From the NCBI RefSeq assembly GCF_900564145.1, contig NZ_UOOB01000001.1:1552754-1616753 (forward strand): a DNA stretch of 64,000 bases. The letters are read 5' to 3'. This document shows positions 25,440 through 34,027 of the stretch, one piece after another (the stretch's first letter is position 1; each line of letters begins with the position of its first letter). Under the pieces are notes generated by a model. That model was not told the DNA's origin, searched no databases, and saw only the letters and a list, made by a program, of their open reading frames with translations. Origin of the DNA: Comamonas sp. lk (GTDB lineage Bacteria; Pseudomonadota; Gammaproteobacteria; Burkholderiales; Burkholderiaceae_C). The translations under genes were made by a program, and so were the position numbers.

Positions 25440-26537
25440 CTATCGGGCCGCGCCCATGTCTTTGGCGCGTTGCAAACGGGTTTTGAGGGCTTCATCATCC
25501 TCGCGCTGCGTGGGCCAGCCTGCCAGATGCTGCTGGGCAATGGTCGAGAGGGCGTCAATCCAGGGCGCGCTGTCATTGAGGCAGGCAATGTATTCAAACT
25601 GCTGGCCGCCGGCGTGCAAAAAGGCTTCGCGGGCCTCCTGGTTGATTTCCTCCAGCGTTTCCAGGCAGTCGCTGGTAAAGCCCGGGCAGACCACATCCAC
25701 GCGTTGGGTACCGGCTTTGGCCAGAGCGATCAGCGAGGGTTCGGTATAGGGCTCCAGCCACTTGGCCTTGCCAAAGCGCGACTGAAAGGTGACTAGGTAT
25801 TGATCCGGGTTCAGCTTGAGCCGCTCGGCCAGCAAGCGCGCCGTCTTGTGCGACTCGCAGTGATAGGGGTCGCCCAGATGCAGGGTGCGTTCGGGCACAC
25901 CGTGAAAGCTCATCACCAGTTTCTCGCCCCGGCCATGGCCGCGCCAGTGGGCTTCGATGCGCTGGGCCAGCGCGTCGATATAAGCTGCATGGTCGTGATA
26001 GCGGTTGACAAAGCGCAGCTCGGGAATATGGCGCTGGGTCTTGGCCCAGTCATAGACTGCATCGAACACGCTGGCCGTGGTCGTGCCTGAGTACTGAGGG
26101 TAGAGGGGCAGGATGAGGATGCGGTTCACGCCTTGCTGCTTGAGCGCATCCAGCTGCGATGCAATCGAGGGCTGGCCGTAGCGCATGGCAGGCAAAACCG
26201 TCAGCTGATGGCCGGCCTCGCCCAGCCAGCCGCGCAGCAGCGTGGCCTGGCGCTGGGTCCAGTGCAGCAGGGGGGAGCCGTCTTTTTCGTGCCAGATGGT
26301 GGCGTACTTGGCGGCAGACTTGGCCGGGCGCGTGCGCAAGATGATGCCGTGCAAGATGGGCCACCAGGCCAGTTTGGGAATCTCCACCACGCGGTCGTCG
26401 GACAGAAACTGCGCCAGATACGGACGCACCGCCGCAGCGGTCGGGGCATCGGGCGTTCCCAGATTGCACAGCACAATGCCGGTGCGGGAGGGTTGATCGT
26501 GGCGGAGTTCGGGTTCAGGCACAAAGCGAGATGGCAT
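25440..26537 (-). CDS. hemH: Ferrochelatase
   Basis: The 365-residue enzyme inserts ferrous iron into protoporphyrin IX, the last step of protoheme synthesis. Family motifs are GIVLCNLGTPDAP near residue 20, LPLYPQYSGTTTAS, MSFHGVPERT with the catalytic His, YLVTFQSRFG, and VVCPGFTSDCLETLEEI with the catalytic Glu. A longer frame extends upstream, but this ATG gives the usual N-terminus. It stands alone, divergent from the HAD phosphatase gene about 95 bases away. Confidence 0.93.
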   Translation of the reverse strand: MPSRFVPEPELRHDQPSRTGIVLCNLGTPDAPTAAAVRPYLAQFLSDDRVVEIPKLAWWPILHGIILRTRPAKSAAKYATIWHEKDGSPLLHWTQRQATLLRGWLGEAGHQLTVLPAMRYGQPSIASQLDALKQQGVNRILILPLYPQYSGTTTASVFDAVYDWAKTQRHIPELRFVNRYHDHAAYIDALAQRIEAHWRGHGRGEKLVMSFHGVPERTLHLGDPYHCESHKTARLLAERLKLNPDQYLVTFQSRFGKAKWLEPYTEPSLIALAKAGTQRVDVVCPGFTSDCLETLEEINQEAREAFLHAGGQQFEYIACLNDSAPWIDALSTIAQQHLAGWPTQREDDEALKTRLQRAKDMGAAR

Positions 26538-26632
26538 GGCCCGATTGTGGCAGTTTGAGGAGCGGCTTAAACACTCGCGGCTTTTATGCCGGGCATGCTG
26601 TGCCTGTGGCCAATATTTTGTATTCTTGGCCC

Positions 26633-27394
26633 ATGCATCCTGACTCCACAGAAACTCTCGCCCTCTCCCCGGCTCTTGCCCAGTTGCAGGCATTGCGCCG
26701 CAGCGGCCGGATCCGGGCCATCTCCATTGACCTGGACGACACCTTGTGGCCCATCTGGCCCACGATTGCCAAGGCCGAGGCCGTGCTGCTGGACTGGCTA
26801 CGGCTACATGCGCCGGCAACGGCTCTGCATCTGGGCGATACCGCCACGGTCAGAGCCTTGCGCCATGAAATCGTGGGCTTGCGCCCGGATCTGCAAAGCG
26901 ATCTGAGCGGCCTGCGCCGCGAGTCCATCCGTCTCGCCCTGCAAAGAGCGGGTGACGATCCGGCCCTTGCCGAAGCTGCGTTCGATGAGTTTTTTGCGGC
27001 GCGCCAGCGGGTCGATCTGTTTGAAGACGCTCTGCCCACGCTGCAGTTTCTGGCAGCGCACTGGCCGGTGGTGGCCTTGTCCAATGGCAATGCCGATGTG
27101 CATGTGGTGGGCATAGGCCAGCACTTTCATGCTTCGCTGAGCGCCAGCCTGAGCGGCATGGCCAAACCCGATGCGCGCTTTTTTCACGCGGCGGCCGAGG
27201 CAGCCGGCGTGGCGCCAGAGCATGTGCTGCACATAGGGGATGACGCGGAGCTGGACGCGCGCGGCGCCATGGATGCGGGTATGCACGCGGTCTGGTTGAA
27301 CCGTGGCGGCGTAGCATGGCCTTGCGAGGGGCGAGAGCCTCACGTCACGGTGGCCAGTCTTGCGCAGTTGTGTGAGGGGCTGGCCGAGAGCTGA
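26633..27394 (+). CDS. HAD-family phosphatase
   Basis: The 253-residue protein has all four HAD motifs: SIDLDDTLW near residue 31 with the nucleophilic Asp, LSNGN, the lysine in AKPDARFF, and HIGDDAELD. The helical cap between motifs I and II marks subclass IA. It resembles YigB-type FMN or sugar phosphatases, but substrate specificity cannot be told. The ATG at 26633 is chosen since the fold begins soon after it and the upstream frame has no protein-like content. Confidence 0.8.
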   Translation: MHPDSTETLALSPALAQLQALRRSGRIRAISIDLDDTLWPIWPTIAKAEAVLLDWLRLHAPATALHLGDTATVRALRHEIVGLRPDLQSDLSGLRRESIRLALQRAGDDPALAEAAFDEFFAARQRVDLFEDALPTLQFLAAHWPVVALSNGNADVHVVGIGQHFHASLSASLSGMAKPDARFFHAAAEAAGVAPEHVLHIGDDAELDARGAMDAGMHAVWLNRGGVAWPCEGREPHVTVASLAQLCEGLAES

Positions 27395-27462
27395 CCGAAA
27401 CGAGAAGCGGCAGGTCGTCGGTCTTGAGGTCAGCAGCCTGGATTCCTGCGTGTGAGCTGCCT

Positions 27463-28305
27463 ATGCCTACCTGCCTGTCCGCCTGTCTTCTCACTCCACC
27501 ACCGCTTGCGCCTGTCAGAGCCATTGCCTGGAGCCAGCCTTTGGCCTGGCTCAGGCGGGCCGTCCAGGATATGGCGGCTTCCCCGCTGCTCAGCCTGGCC
27601 CACGGTCTTGTCTTGATCCTGATCGGCGCCGCCATCTTGACGCTGGGGCACAATCGCTTCTGGCTGATGGCAGGTGCACTGTCCGGTTTTCTGGTCGTGG
27701 GGCCTGTGGTGGCTACCAGCCTCTATGCCATCAGCCGCGCCTTGGAGCGCGGCGAACGTGCCGATCTGGCACTGGTGGGCAAGACCTGGTCGCAGTGGCA
27801 AAACGGCCATGGGGCGGGGCAGGGCGGCTACTGGTGTCTGGTGCGCTTTGGCTTGCTGCTGGCGCTGGCGGCCACGGGTTGGGTGCTGGTTTCGGCTTCG
27901 CTGATCAAGATCATGTCGCCCATCGCCATTGAAACCCCGGCCGACTTTGTGCGGCATGTGGTGCTGGCGCCCGATGGACAGTTGTTTGCCCTGTGGATGG
28001 CACTTGGCAGCTTTCTGGCTGCCCCCATTTTTGCGTCCAGCGTGGTGGCCATGCCGCTGATGCTGGACAGACGCGTGACCGTGCGCCAGGCCGTGCTGAC
28101 CAGTTGGTCCGTCGTTCTGGCCAACCCCGGGCCTCTGGCCTTGTGGGCGGCACTGATTGTGTTGTTGACCTTGCTGGGCCTTGGCACGTATTTGCTGGGG
28201 CTGGTGATTGTGATGCCCATGCTGGGCCATGCCAGCTGGCATGCCTATCGCGATCTGGTGGATGCCTCGGTATTCCCCGCCCGCGATGTGCGGCCACCGG
28301 CTTGA
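27463..28305 (+). CDS. DUF2189-type integral membrane protein
   Basis: The 280-residue protein has about six hydrophobic helices. The pattern AWLRRAVQDMAASPLLSLAHG followed by a helix and then the motif GFLVVGPVVATSLYAISRALERG matches the DUF2189 family of predicted inner-membrane proteins with no known role. An in-frame TTG lies 39 bases upstream; the ATG was preferred. Confidence 0.7.
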   Translation: MPTCLSACLLTPPPLAPVRAIAWSQPLAWLRRAVQDMAASPLLSLAHGLVLILIGAAILTLGHNRFWLMAGALSGFLVVGPVVATSLYAISRALERGERADLALVGKTWSQWQNGHGAGQGGYWCLVRFGLLLALAATGWVLVSASLIKIMSPIAIETPADFVRHVVLAPDGQLFALWMALGSFLAAPIFASSVVAMPLMLDRRVTVRQAVLTSWSVVLANPGPLALWAALIVLLTLLGLGTYLLGLVIVMPMLGHASWHAYRDLVDASVFPARDVRPPA

Positions 28306-28369
28306 GGCGTTGATTCAAAGCGCCTGACAGGGGCGCCGTCACCAGGTCCTGGCAGGGAATGAGTAGGAC

Positions 28370-28591
28370 TTGGTTGCTGTGATTTTTGGCTATACAGAAG
28401 AACAAATTGCCCATTTTTTCCTGACCTGGGGGGTGGGCGCCTTCATCTTGTTCATGGTGTTCATCATCTTGCAGCTGGCCCGCCAATCCAAGGCCGGCAA
28501 GTTCGGCACCTTTGTGATTTTTCTGGGTCTTGGCGTGGGCTTTGTGGGCTATGTGGCCAAGATCGTCATCCAGTGGTGGATGGAAAAATAA
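28370..28591 (+). CDS. DUF2788 small membrane protein
   Basis: The 73-residue protein has two helices, at about residues 15-38 and 46-66, and ends in QWWMEK, matching the small DUF2788 family of betaproteobacteria. The start is uncertain: TTG 28370 or GTG 28379 are both possible. It follows the DUF2189 gene by about 65 bases and is closed by a long hairpin that overlaps its stop codon. Confidence 0.7.
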   Translation: MVAVIFGYTEEQIAHFFLTWGVGAFILFMVFIILQLARQSKAGKFGTFVIFLGLGVGFVGYVAKIVIQWWMEK

Positions 28592-28632
28592 ACGGCCTTT
28601 GAGCGACTGTGTCTGCCGCTCAAAGGCCGTTT
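28590..28632. terminator. Long hairpin at the end of the DUF2788 gene
   Basis: AAACGGCCTTTGAGCG and CGCTCAAAGGCCGTTT form a perfect 16-pair stem around an 11-base loop. The T-tract is short, so termination may be weak. It lies between convergent genes and could serve both. Confidence 0.65.
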
Positions 28633-28650
28633 GCGGGTTGATGCCAGGAT

Positions 28651-29673
28651 TTAATTGGGCTTGACCTGGGCGCGCTGTAGCACTTTTTGCCAGCGGGTTT
28701 GCTCGGTGGCGATGAACTGGGCAAATTGCTCGGGCGTGCTGCCAATGGGCTCGGCGGCATCACCTTGCAGGCGCTTGAGTGCATCGGGCGCCTTGACGGC
28801 CTTGGCGCATTCGGCAGCCAGCTTGCTCACATGGGCCTTGGGCAGGCTGGACGGTGCCAACATGCCATACCACTGCGTCATCTCGAAGCCTGGGAAGCCC
28901 TGCTCGGCCACGGTGGGTACATCGGGCAGCTGTGCCAGCCGCTGGGTGGAGCCGGTGGCAATGCAGCGCACCTTGCCCGCCTTGATGAAGGGCAGCAGAG
29001 CCGAAGCACCCACCGAAGCCGCATCGAGCCGGGCGGACAGCAAGTCCTGCATCATGGGGCCGGTGCCGCGATAAGGCACGTGCAGCATGAAGATATTGGC
29101 GGTCATCTTCAGATATTCAAACGCCAGATGCCCGGCGCTGCCATTGCCTGCCGAGCCGTAGCTGAGCTTGCCGGGGTTTTTCTTGGCGTAGGCCACCAGA
29201 TCGGCAATGTTCTTGATGGGCAGGTCCGGGTGCACCACGTACAGGCTGGGCACTTTGGCCAGCAGGCTGACGGGGACGAAGTCCTTTTTCGGATCGTAGG
29301 GCAGCTTGTCGAAAATATAGGGATTCACGGCCAGCGTGCCGATATGGCCGAGGATGACGGTGGACTGGTCATCGGCGCGGGCCACTTCCTGCATGGCGAT
29401 ATTGCCAGCAGCGCCCGGCTTGTTCTCCACAAACACATTCTGGCCCAGGGTTTTGGACAGCTCGGCGGCCGTGGAGCGGGCTACGATTTCTGAGCTGCCA
29501 CCGGGCGCAAACGGCACCACAAAGCGCACCGGACGGCTGGGCCAGTTGCTCTCTGACGCACGGGCCAGACCAGGCAACAGGCTGGCGCAGGCCATGGCCC
29601 CGGCGCCTGTCAGCAGATGACGGCGCGAAATGGCCAGTACCTGGCTGGTGGATGTGTCAAAAGTCGATGCCAT
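28651..29673 (-). CDS. Bug-family binding protein, orphan
   Basis: The 340-residue periplasmic binding protein is of the same family as TctC but has no transporter genes beside it. The signal sequence has a twin-arginine-like motif (SRRHLLTGAG), suggesting Tat export. The mature start WPSRPVRFVVPFAPGGSSEIVAR holds the family ligand loop. Such orphans are numerous in Comamonas and Bordetella relatives and are thought to feed shared TctAB parts or act in sensing. A partial match to the tct palindrome lies about 100 bases upstream of its start. Confidence 0.88.
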   Translation of the reverse strand: MASTFDTSTSQVLAISRRHLLTGAGAMACASLLPGLARASESNWPSRPVRFVVPFAPGGSSEIVARSTAAELSKTLGQNVFVENKPGAAGNIAMQEVARADDQSTVILGHIGTLAVNPYIFDKLPYDPKKDFVPVSLLAKVPSLYVVHPDLPIKNIADLVAYAKKNPGKLSYGSAGNGSAGHLAFEYLKMTANIFMLHVPYRGTGPMMQDLLSARLDAASVGASALLPFIKAGKVRCIATGSTQRLAQLPDVPTVAEQGFPGFEMTQWYGMLAPSSLPKAHVSKLAAECAKAVKAPDALKRLQGDAAEPIGSTPEQFAQFIATEQTRWQKVLQRAQVKPN

Positions 29674-29766
29674 GTTGTCTCCGTTTGCTGTTATTGGCTT
29701 GTGCCATGGTGGCTACTATGGCTGTCAAACGGCTGTCATTCCTGCATCAGTTGGACTATTGCTGCA

Positions 29767-31122
29767 TCAGGATTTCCCTAGCTGGCCTGCGGCAGCTTGG
29801 TTCGAATTGACTACGCTTTTTGCAGCATCAAGCCCACTGAGCACGGCGCCTTCCAACGTGGCGGGGTAGGGGCCGGCCACATAGTCGCCACAGGCCCACA
29901 GGCCCTGGCCCAGCTCGGCGCCGGGGCGCTCTACACCCGGCGTGCAGGCAAAAGTGGCCCGCTTTTCGATGACGGTCTGCACGGGCCGTATGCCGCTCCA
30001 GCCCAGTTGCTCTCTTGCCTGCTGCAATACCTGGGCTTGCAGGGTTTCGCGGTCGCTGCGGCAGTCGCTGACCACAAAAGCCATCAGTCCTTGCTGGCTG
30101 GCGTCGCCTGCATGTAGATGGCCGCGATCAAATACGAACTGGGCCGGATGACGGCTGCTGCTGCGCAAGGCCAGCCAGGGCAGCTGGGCAGACAGGCGCT
30201 GCGCGGTTTGGGCATAGACGGTGGCAATCGCCGTGTGCTCCAGCGCCTGGGCCGTTTGCGCCCAGCGTTGATGGCTTGGGTCATTGCGGTCCATGCCCAG
30301 CACCAGCCGCGCCGCTTCATGGGGCGGGCAGGCCAGCAGTACGCCGTCATAGCGAGCCGGTGCTGACGAATGTGCATAGGCGCTGGTATGTAGCGTCCAT
30401 TGCGCACCCTGGGGCTGCAGCGCCAGCACGCGGGTAGCGGTATGAACGGCATGGCCGCCGGCCTTGAGCCACTGAGCGGCCGGTTCGGGAAAGAGGGCGC
30501 CGAGACTGACGCGCGGCACCAGAAAATGGGAGCCGCCGCTGCCTGCAAACAAGGCATCCTTGAGCACGCGCAGAAAAATGCTGCCGCTGGCCTGGGCGGC
30601 GGGCAGGTTGAGCGCCGATACGCACAGCGGCTCGATGAAATCCTGCATCAGCGGTTCGGGCAGGCCTTGGCAGACATCGGCCACGGTGGCGGCCGGGGCG
30701 CAGGCAAAACCCTGCAAGCGCCAGCGTACGGCCCGGGCCAGCAAAGCCCAGCGTTGGCCCGGCGTCCAGCCCCTGGCGCAGGCAATGCCGGCCAGAGCGT
30801 CCAGCGGTGCGGGCAGGGCAGGAAAGCGCAGGCCGTTGCCGTCTGCATAGGGCAGAGTCAGGGGCTTGCGCAGCAGTGCTTGCTCGGCCGACACGCCTAC
30901 GCTGCGCATCAGCGCCAGGCATTGGGTATAGGCGCCGATCAGGATGTGCTGGCCGTTGTCTGCCGTGGCGAGGGCCGCATCGGCCAAACTCAGATTCAGG
31001 GCCCGGGCACGGCCGCCCAGGGTTTTGGCGGCTTCGAAAACCGTGGGTTCGTGGCCCGACTGGGCCAGTTGTACGGCAGCGGCCATGCCGGCCCAGCCGC
31101 CGCCGATGATGGCAATCTTCAT
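29767..31122 (-). CDS. hpnE: Hydroxysqualene dehydroxylase HpnE
   Basis: The 451-residue FAD protein begins with the dinucleotide-binding motif IAIIGGGWAGMAAA and continues VFEAAKTLGGRA, as in phytoene desaturase-like oxidoreductases. Its place in the same leftward cluster as HpnC and HpnD identifies it as HpnE, which reduces hydroxysqualene to squalene for hopanoid synthesis. The ATG overlaps the stop of the upstream hypothetical gene by four bases, which decides the start. Confidence 0.88.
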   Translation of the reverse strand: MKIAIIGGGWAGMAAAVQLAQSGHEPTVFEAAKTLGGRARALNLSLADAALATADNGQHILIGAYTQCLALMRSVGVSAEQALLRKPLTLPYADGNGLRFPALPAPLDALAGIACARGWTPGQRWALLARAVRWRLQGFACAPAATVADVCQGLPEPLMQDFIEPLCVSALNLPAAQASGSIFLRVLKDALFAGSGGSHFLVPRVSLGALFPEPAAQWLKAGGHAVHTATRVLALQPQGAQWTLHTSAYAHSSAPARYDGVLLACPPHEAARLVLGMDRNDPSHQRWAQTAQALEHTAIATVYAQTAQRLSAQLPWLALRSSSRHPAQFVFDRGHLHAGDASQQGLMAFVVSDCRSDRETLQAQVLQQAREQLGWSGIRPVQTVIEKRATFACTPGVERPGAELGQGLWACGDYVAGPYPATLEGAVLSGLDAAKSVVNSNQAAAGQLGKS

Positions 31123-31850
31123 GAAGTCTTGGGTGCGCTGCGGCACAGGGCCGCATGCTCGGCCTCCTGGCCTTGCGGCGCCGGGGCCTGGCAGCGGCGC
31201 TGCAGTTCCTTGCGTGCGTTGCGGTCGCCAGCGCCGGCGGCATGGGCCAGCAGCCGCAGGGCGTGAAAGCTCAGCTCGGCATTGGAAATGCTGACTTTGC
31301 TGGCCGCAGGGGCCGATGCTGCAACGGTCTGGCCAGCGTTGGCTGCCGGGGCCGCATCCAGCGTCTTGGCGCCATGTAACTGGGGCATGCGCTCTATCAC
31401 CGTGAAATCGCCGCTCTTGCCGGCCTGGTGCATCAGGTCCTGATAGACCTTCATCATCTGCGCGGTGTCGCCCGTTGTCAGCGCTGCGGCTGGGCGCGAG
31501 AGGTAGCTGGCCACCTCGGCAGGCATGGCCATATGGCCGGCATGGGCCATGTCGGCCAGCGGAGCCTTGCCGGCCAGACGGGCGGCATCATCGGCCGCAA
31601 AAACAGCGCTGCGGGCTGCAGCGCTCAAGCCTGCACCTGCCAGTTCGGCTCCGCCCACGGCCACGGCACCGGCGGCGCCCACCTTGGCGGCACCACCGGC
31701 CTTACCCGCCGTGGCTGCGGCCTTGCCGGCTTTGCCCAGCAGGCCCCAGAACGCGTAGCTGCTGGGTGCCGCTGCCAGCAGCGATGCGCTGAGCAGGGCG
31801 ACGGCGATGGGGCGCAGGGCGCTGTATGGGGGGCGGGCAGCAGACTTCAT
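31119..31850 (-). CDS. Uncharacterised exported protein inside the squalene operon
   Basis: The 243-residue protein has a signal peptide (VALLSASLLAAAPSSYA) and then a long Ala/Gly/Lys-rich segment (residues about 40-90) that may form an amphipathic or membrane-associated region. The C-terminus has a cysteine-containing helical part (LRLLAHAAGAGDRNARKELQ). I do not recognise a family. It lies between hpnD and hpnE with a 4-base overlap to hpnE, so it is made with the squalene enzymes; an envelope role linked to hopanoids is inference. Confidence 0.65.
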   Translation of the reverse strand: MKSAARPPYSALRPIAVALLSASLLAAAPSSYAFWGLLGKAGKAAATAGKAGGAAKVGAAGAVAVGGAELAGAGLSAAARSAVFAADDAARLAGKAPLADMAHAGHMAMPAEVASYLSRPAAALTTGDTAQMMKVYQDLMHQAGKSGDFTVIERMPQLHGAKTLDAAPAANAGQTVAASAPAASKVSISNAELSFHALRLLAHAAGAGDRNARKELQRRCQAPAPQGQEAEHAALCRSAPKTS

Positions 31851-31901
31851 GGCGTAAGCAGGGCTAGGACTGGATGCAGCAAGCATGCCGGCTGCGGCGG
31901 C

Positions 31902-32741
31902 TTACATCAAGCCCAGGGCCTGCATCTTCCAGGCCAGCCACAGCTTGCGCAGCGGCGGCAGGCTGATGCGCTGGTGCAGCACCTGAAAGTTCTCGGACTC
32001 GATTTCGCGCAGCAGCGTGCGGTAAATGCTGGCCATCATCAGGCCGGGCTTTTGCGTACGGCGGTCGGCTTGCGGCAGCAGGCCCATGGCCTTGTCATAA
32101 AGCCCGTGGGCGCGTTCGGCCTGAAAGCGCATCAGCGCCGTAAAGCGTTCCGAGTACTCGCGCTTGTTGATCTCATGGGCCTTGACGTCGAATTGCTGCA
32201 GCTCGCTGATGGGCAGATAGATGCGACCGCGCATGGCGTCTTCGCCCACGTCGCGGATGATGTTGGTGAGCTGGAAAGCCAGACCCAGCGTGTGGGCGTA
32301 CTCGGTGGTGCGCTCATCGCTCTGGCCGAAGATACGTGCCGCCACCTCGCCCACGATGCCGGCAACCAGATGGCAATAGCGCTCCAGGCCGGCAAAGTCC
32401 AGATAGCGGGTCTGCTCCAGATCCATCTGGCAGCCTTCGATCACGGCCTGCAGATGGCGCTCTTCGATGCCGAAGGTTTTCACATGCGGCATGAGGGCCA
32501 GGGTGACGGGATGGGTGGGCTGGCCCGCAAAGGCCTTATGCACCTCGTTGCGCCACCAGGCCAGCTTGGTGGCAGCCACGCCGGGGTCGGTGACCTCGTC
32601 CACCACGTCGTCCACTTCCCGGCAAAAGGCGTAGAACGCAGTGATTGCAGCGCGGCGGTCTTTGGGCAAAAAGAGGAAGGCGTAATAAAAGCTGCTGCCC
32701 GAGGCGGCGGCCTTGTCTTGGACGTACTGATCCGGATTCAT
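31902..32741 (-). CDS. hpnD: Presqualene diphosphate synthase HpnD
   Basis: The 279-residue trans-isoprenyl diphosphate synthase (squalene/phytoene synthase fold) joins two farnesyl diphosphates into presqualene diphosphate. The two Asp-rich motifs are CREVDDVVDEV near residue 41 and LTNIIRDVGED near 165. The ATG at 32741 gives the standard N-terminus (MNPDQYVQDKAAASGSSFYY). A dispersed repeat separates it from hpnC. Confidence 0.9.
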   Translation of the reverse strand: MNPDQYVQDKAAASGSSFYYAFLFLPKDRRAAITAFYAFCREVDDVVDEVTDPGVAATKLAWWRNEVHKAFAGQPTHPVTLALMPHVKTFGIEERHLQAVIEGCQMDLEQTRYLDFAGLERYCHLVAGIVGEVAARIFGQSDERTTEYAHTLGLAFQLTNIIRDVGEDAMRGRIYLPISELQQFDVKAHEINKREYSERFTALMRFQAERAHGLYDKAMGLLPQADRRTQKPGLMMASIYRTLLREIESENFQVLHQRISLPPLRKLWLAWKMQALGLM

Positions 32742-32828
32742 AGGGGCTGGATTGTCCCACGGCTGCCATGCTGGCTGGAGCGGGCACTGAAATGACGGGG
32801 ATGATTGCAATCGCCATCTGGGGCGACG

Positions 32829-32892
32829 CAATCAAATTGATAGCTCGATGCGCTTGTTGTTTATAGCGCATCAACGCTTTTTCCTTCAATTT
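32829..32892 (+). repeat. Dispersed repeat, copy 4
   Basis: AAATTGATAGCTCGATGCGC is followed by TTGTTGTTTATAGCGCATCA and a TTTTT-containing end. GATGCGC and GCGCATC can pair. It is the same family as the copies at 14672 and 16250 and lies between hpnC and hpnD. Confidence 0.6.
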
Positions 32893-32937
32893 ACTGAGGT
32901 TGGCATGCCCGGGCTGGCCAGCGATTACATCTGGCGA

Positions 32938-33828
32938 TCACATCCAGCAGGCCTTCCACAGCAGGCCAGGCGCATCGGTCTTGCCCACCTTGACGCGCTG
33001 ATAGAGGTTGCGCCCTTGCATGGCGTCGAGCTTACCCAGAATGCACAAGCCGCCTTGCACCACCAGGCGCAGCTCCCAGCCCATGCGACCGGGCAGGCGG
33101 TGCACCAGGGGCGCGCCTTGCTCCATCAGGCGGCGAGCCTGGGCTGCCAATTCGGCCAGCAGGCTGCGTACGGCGGGTGTGAGTGCGGATGCTTTTGGTT
33201 TGATAGCGCTTCGCGCAAGCTGGTGGCGGGATAGATCGCCATTGGTGAGGTAGTGGCGGCCGCGCGGTAAATCCTGGCTCAGGTCCTGCCAGAAGTTGAT
33301 GAGCTGCAAGGCCGTGCAAATGGCATCGCTTTGCTGCAGGGATGTTGCGTCGTTTACGCCGTAGAGGTGCAGCAGCAAGCGCCCTATGGGATTGGCCGAG
33401 CGGCGGCAATAGTCCTGCAGCTGCGCGCCATCGGCATAGAAAGCCTGGTCGGCCGTCATGCGTACATCCTGCTCGAAGGCACTGAGCAAGTCTGCCAGCA
33501 GCGGCTTGGGCAGTTGCCAGGCCTGCATCTGGGCGGCCAGCGGCGCAAAGATATGCGGCCAGGCCGTGCGCGCCAGCATGACGGTTTCGTCCTCGGTGGC
33601 CAGTCGCTGCAGATCGGCACCATAGGCCTGCAGGGCGGCAATGCGCTGGGCGGGGCTGTCCGTGCCTTCATCCGCCAGATCATCGGCCGTGCGGGCAAAG
33701 TGGTAGATGGCGGCAATGGGCGCGCGCAGCTGCGGCGGGCACAGCCACGATGCCACGGGAAAGTTTTCGTAGTGGGTGACCGCTGCCGGTGCAGCGCTGG
33801 CTGGGATTGTGTCGCGTACTTGATTCAC
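32938..33828 (-). CDS. hpnC: Hydroxysqualene synthase HpnC
   Basis: A squalene/phytoene synthase-fold protein that converts presqualene diphosphate to hydroxysqualene. Asp-rich motifs are FARTADDLADEG and the second, INFWQDLSQDLPRGRHYL. The order hpnC, hpnD, x, hpnE on the minus strand supports the assignment. The frame opens well upstream, over the divergent efflux gene; a GTG at 33828 gives the usual length (296 residues) but lacks a good ribosome-binding site, so the start is provisional. Confidence 0.85.
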   Translation of the reverse strand: MNQVRDTIPASAAPAAVTHYENFPVASWLCPPQLRAPIAAIYHFARTADDLADEGTDSPAQRIAALQAYGADLQRLATEDETVMLARTAWPHIFAPLAAQMQAWQLPKPLLADLLSAFEQDVRMTADQAFYADGAQLQDYCRRSANPIGRLLLHLYGVNDATSLQQSDAICTALQLINFWQDLSQDLPRGRHYLTNGDLSRHQLARSAIKPKASALTPAVRSLLAELAAQARRLMEQGAPLVHRLPGRMGWELRLVVQGGLCILGKLDAMQGRNLYQRVKVGKTDAPGLLWKACWM

Positions 33829-34027
33829 AGGCCGTATTGTGGGGTGGGAAAGTGGATGCCCTGCGCAAGCGGGTTGGCCGACCGTTCCACATGCTGTTGC
33901 AATTGCGGGCTTGCCCAGCCATTTTGTACTTGCAAAGTGCACAATCCCTGCTGCTTTCGGTGCGCGCCGGGCTGCTTGCCGTGTGTTGCGCATCGCTGTT
34001 TTCATGAGCCGATCAATACAGAACACC

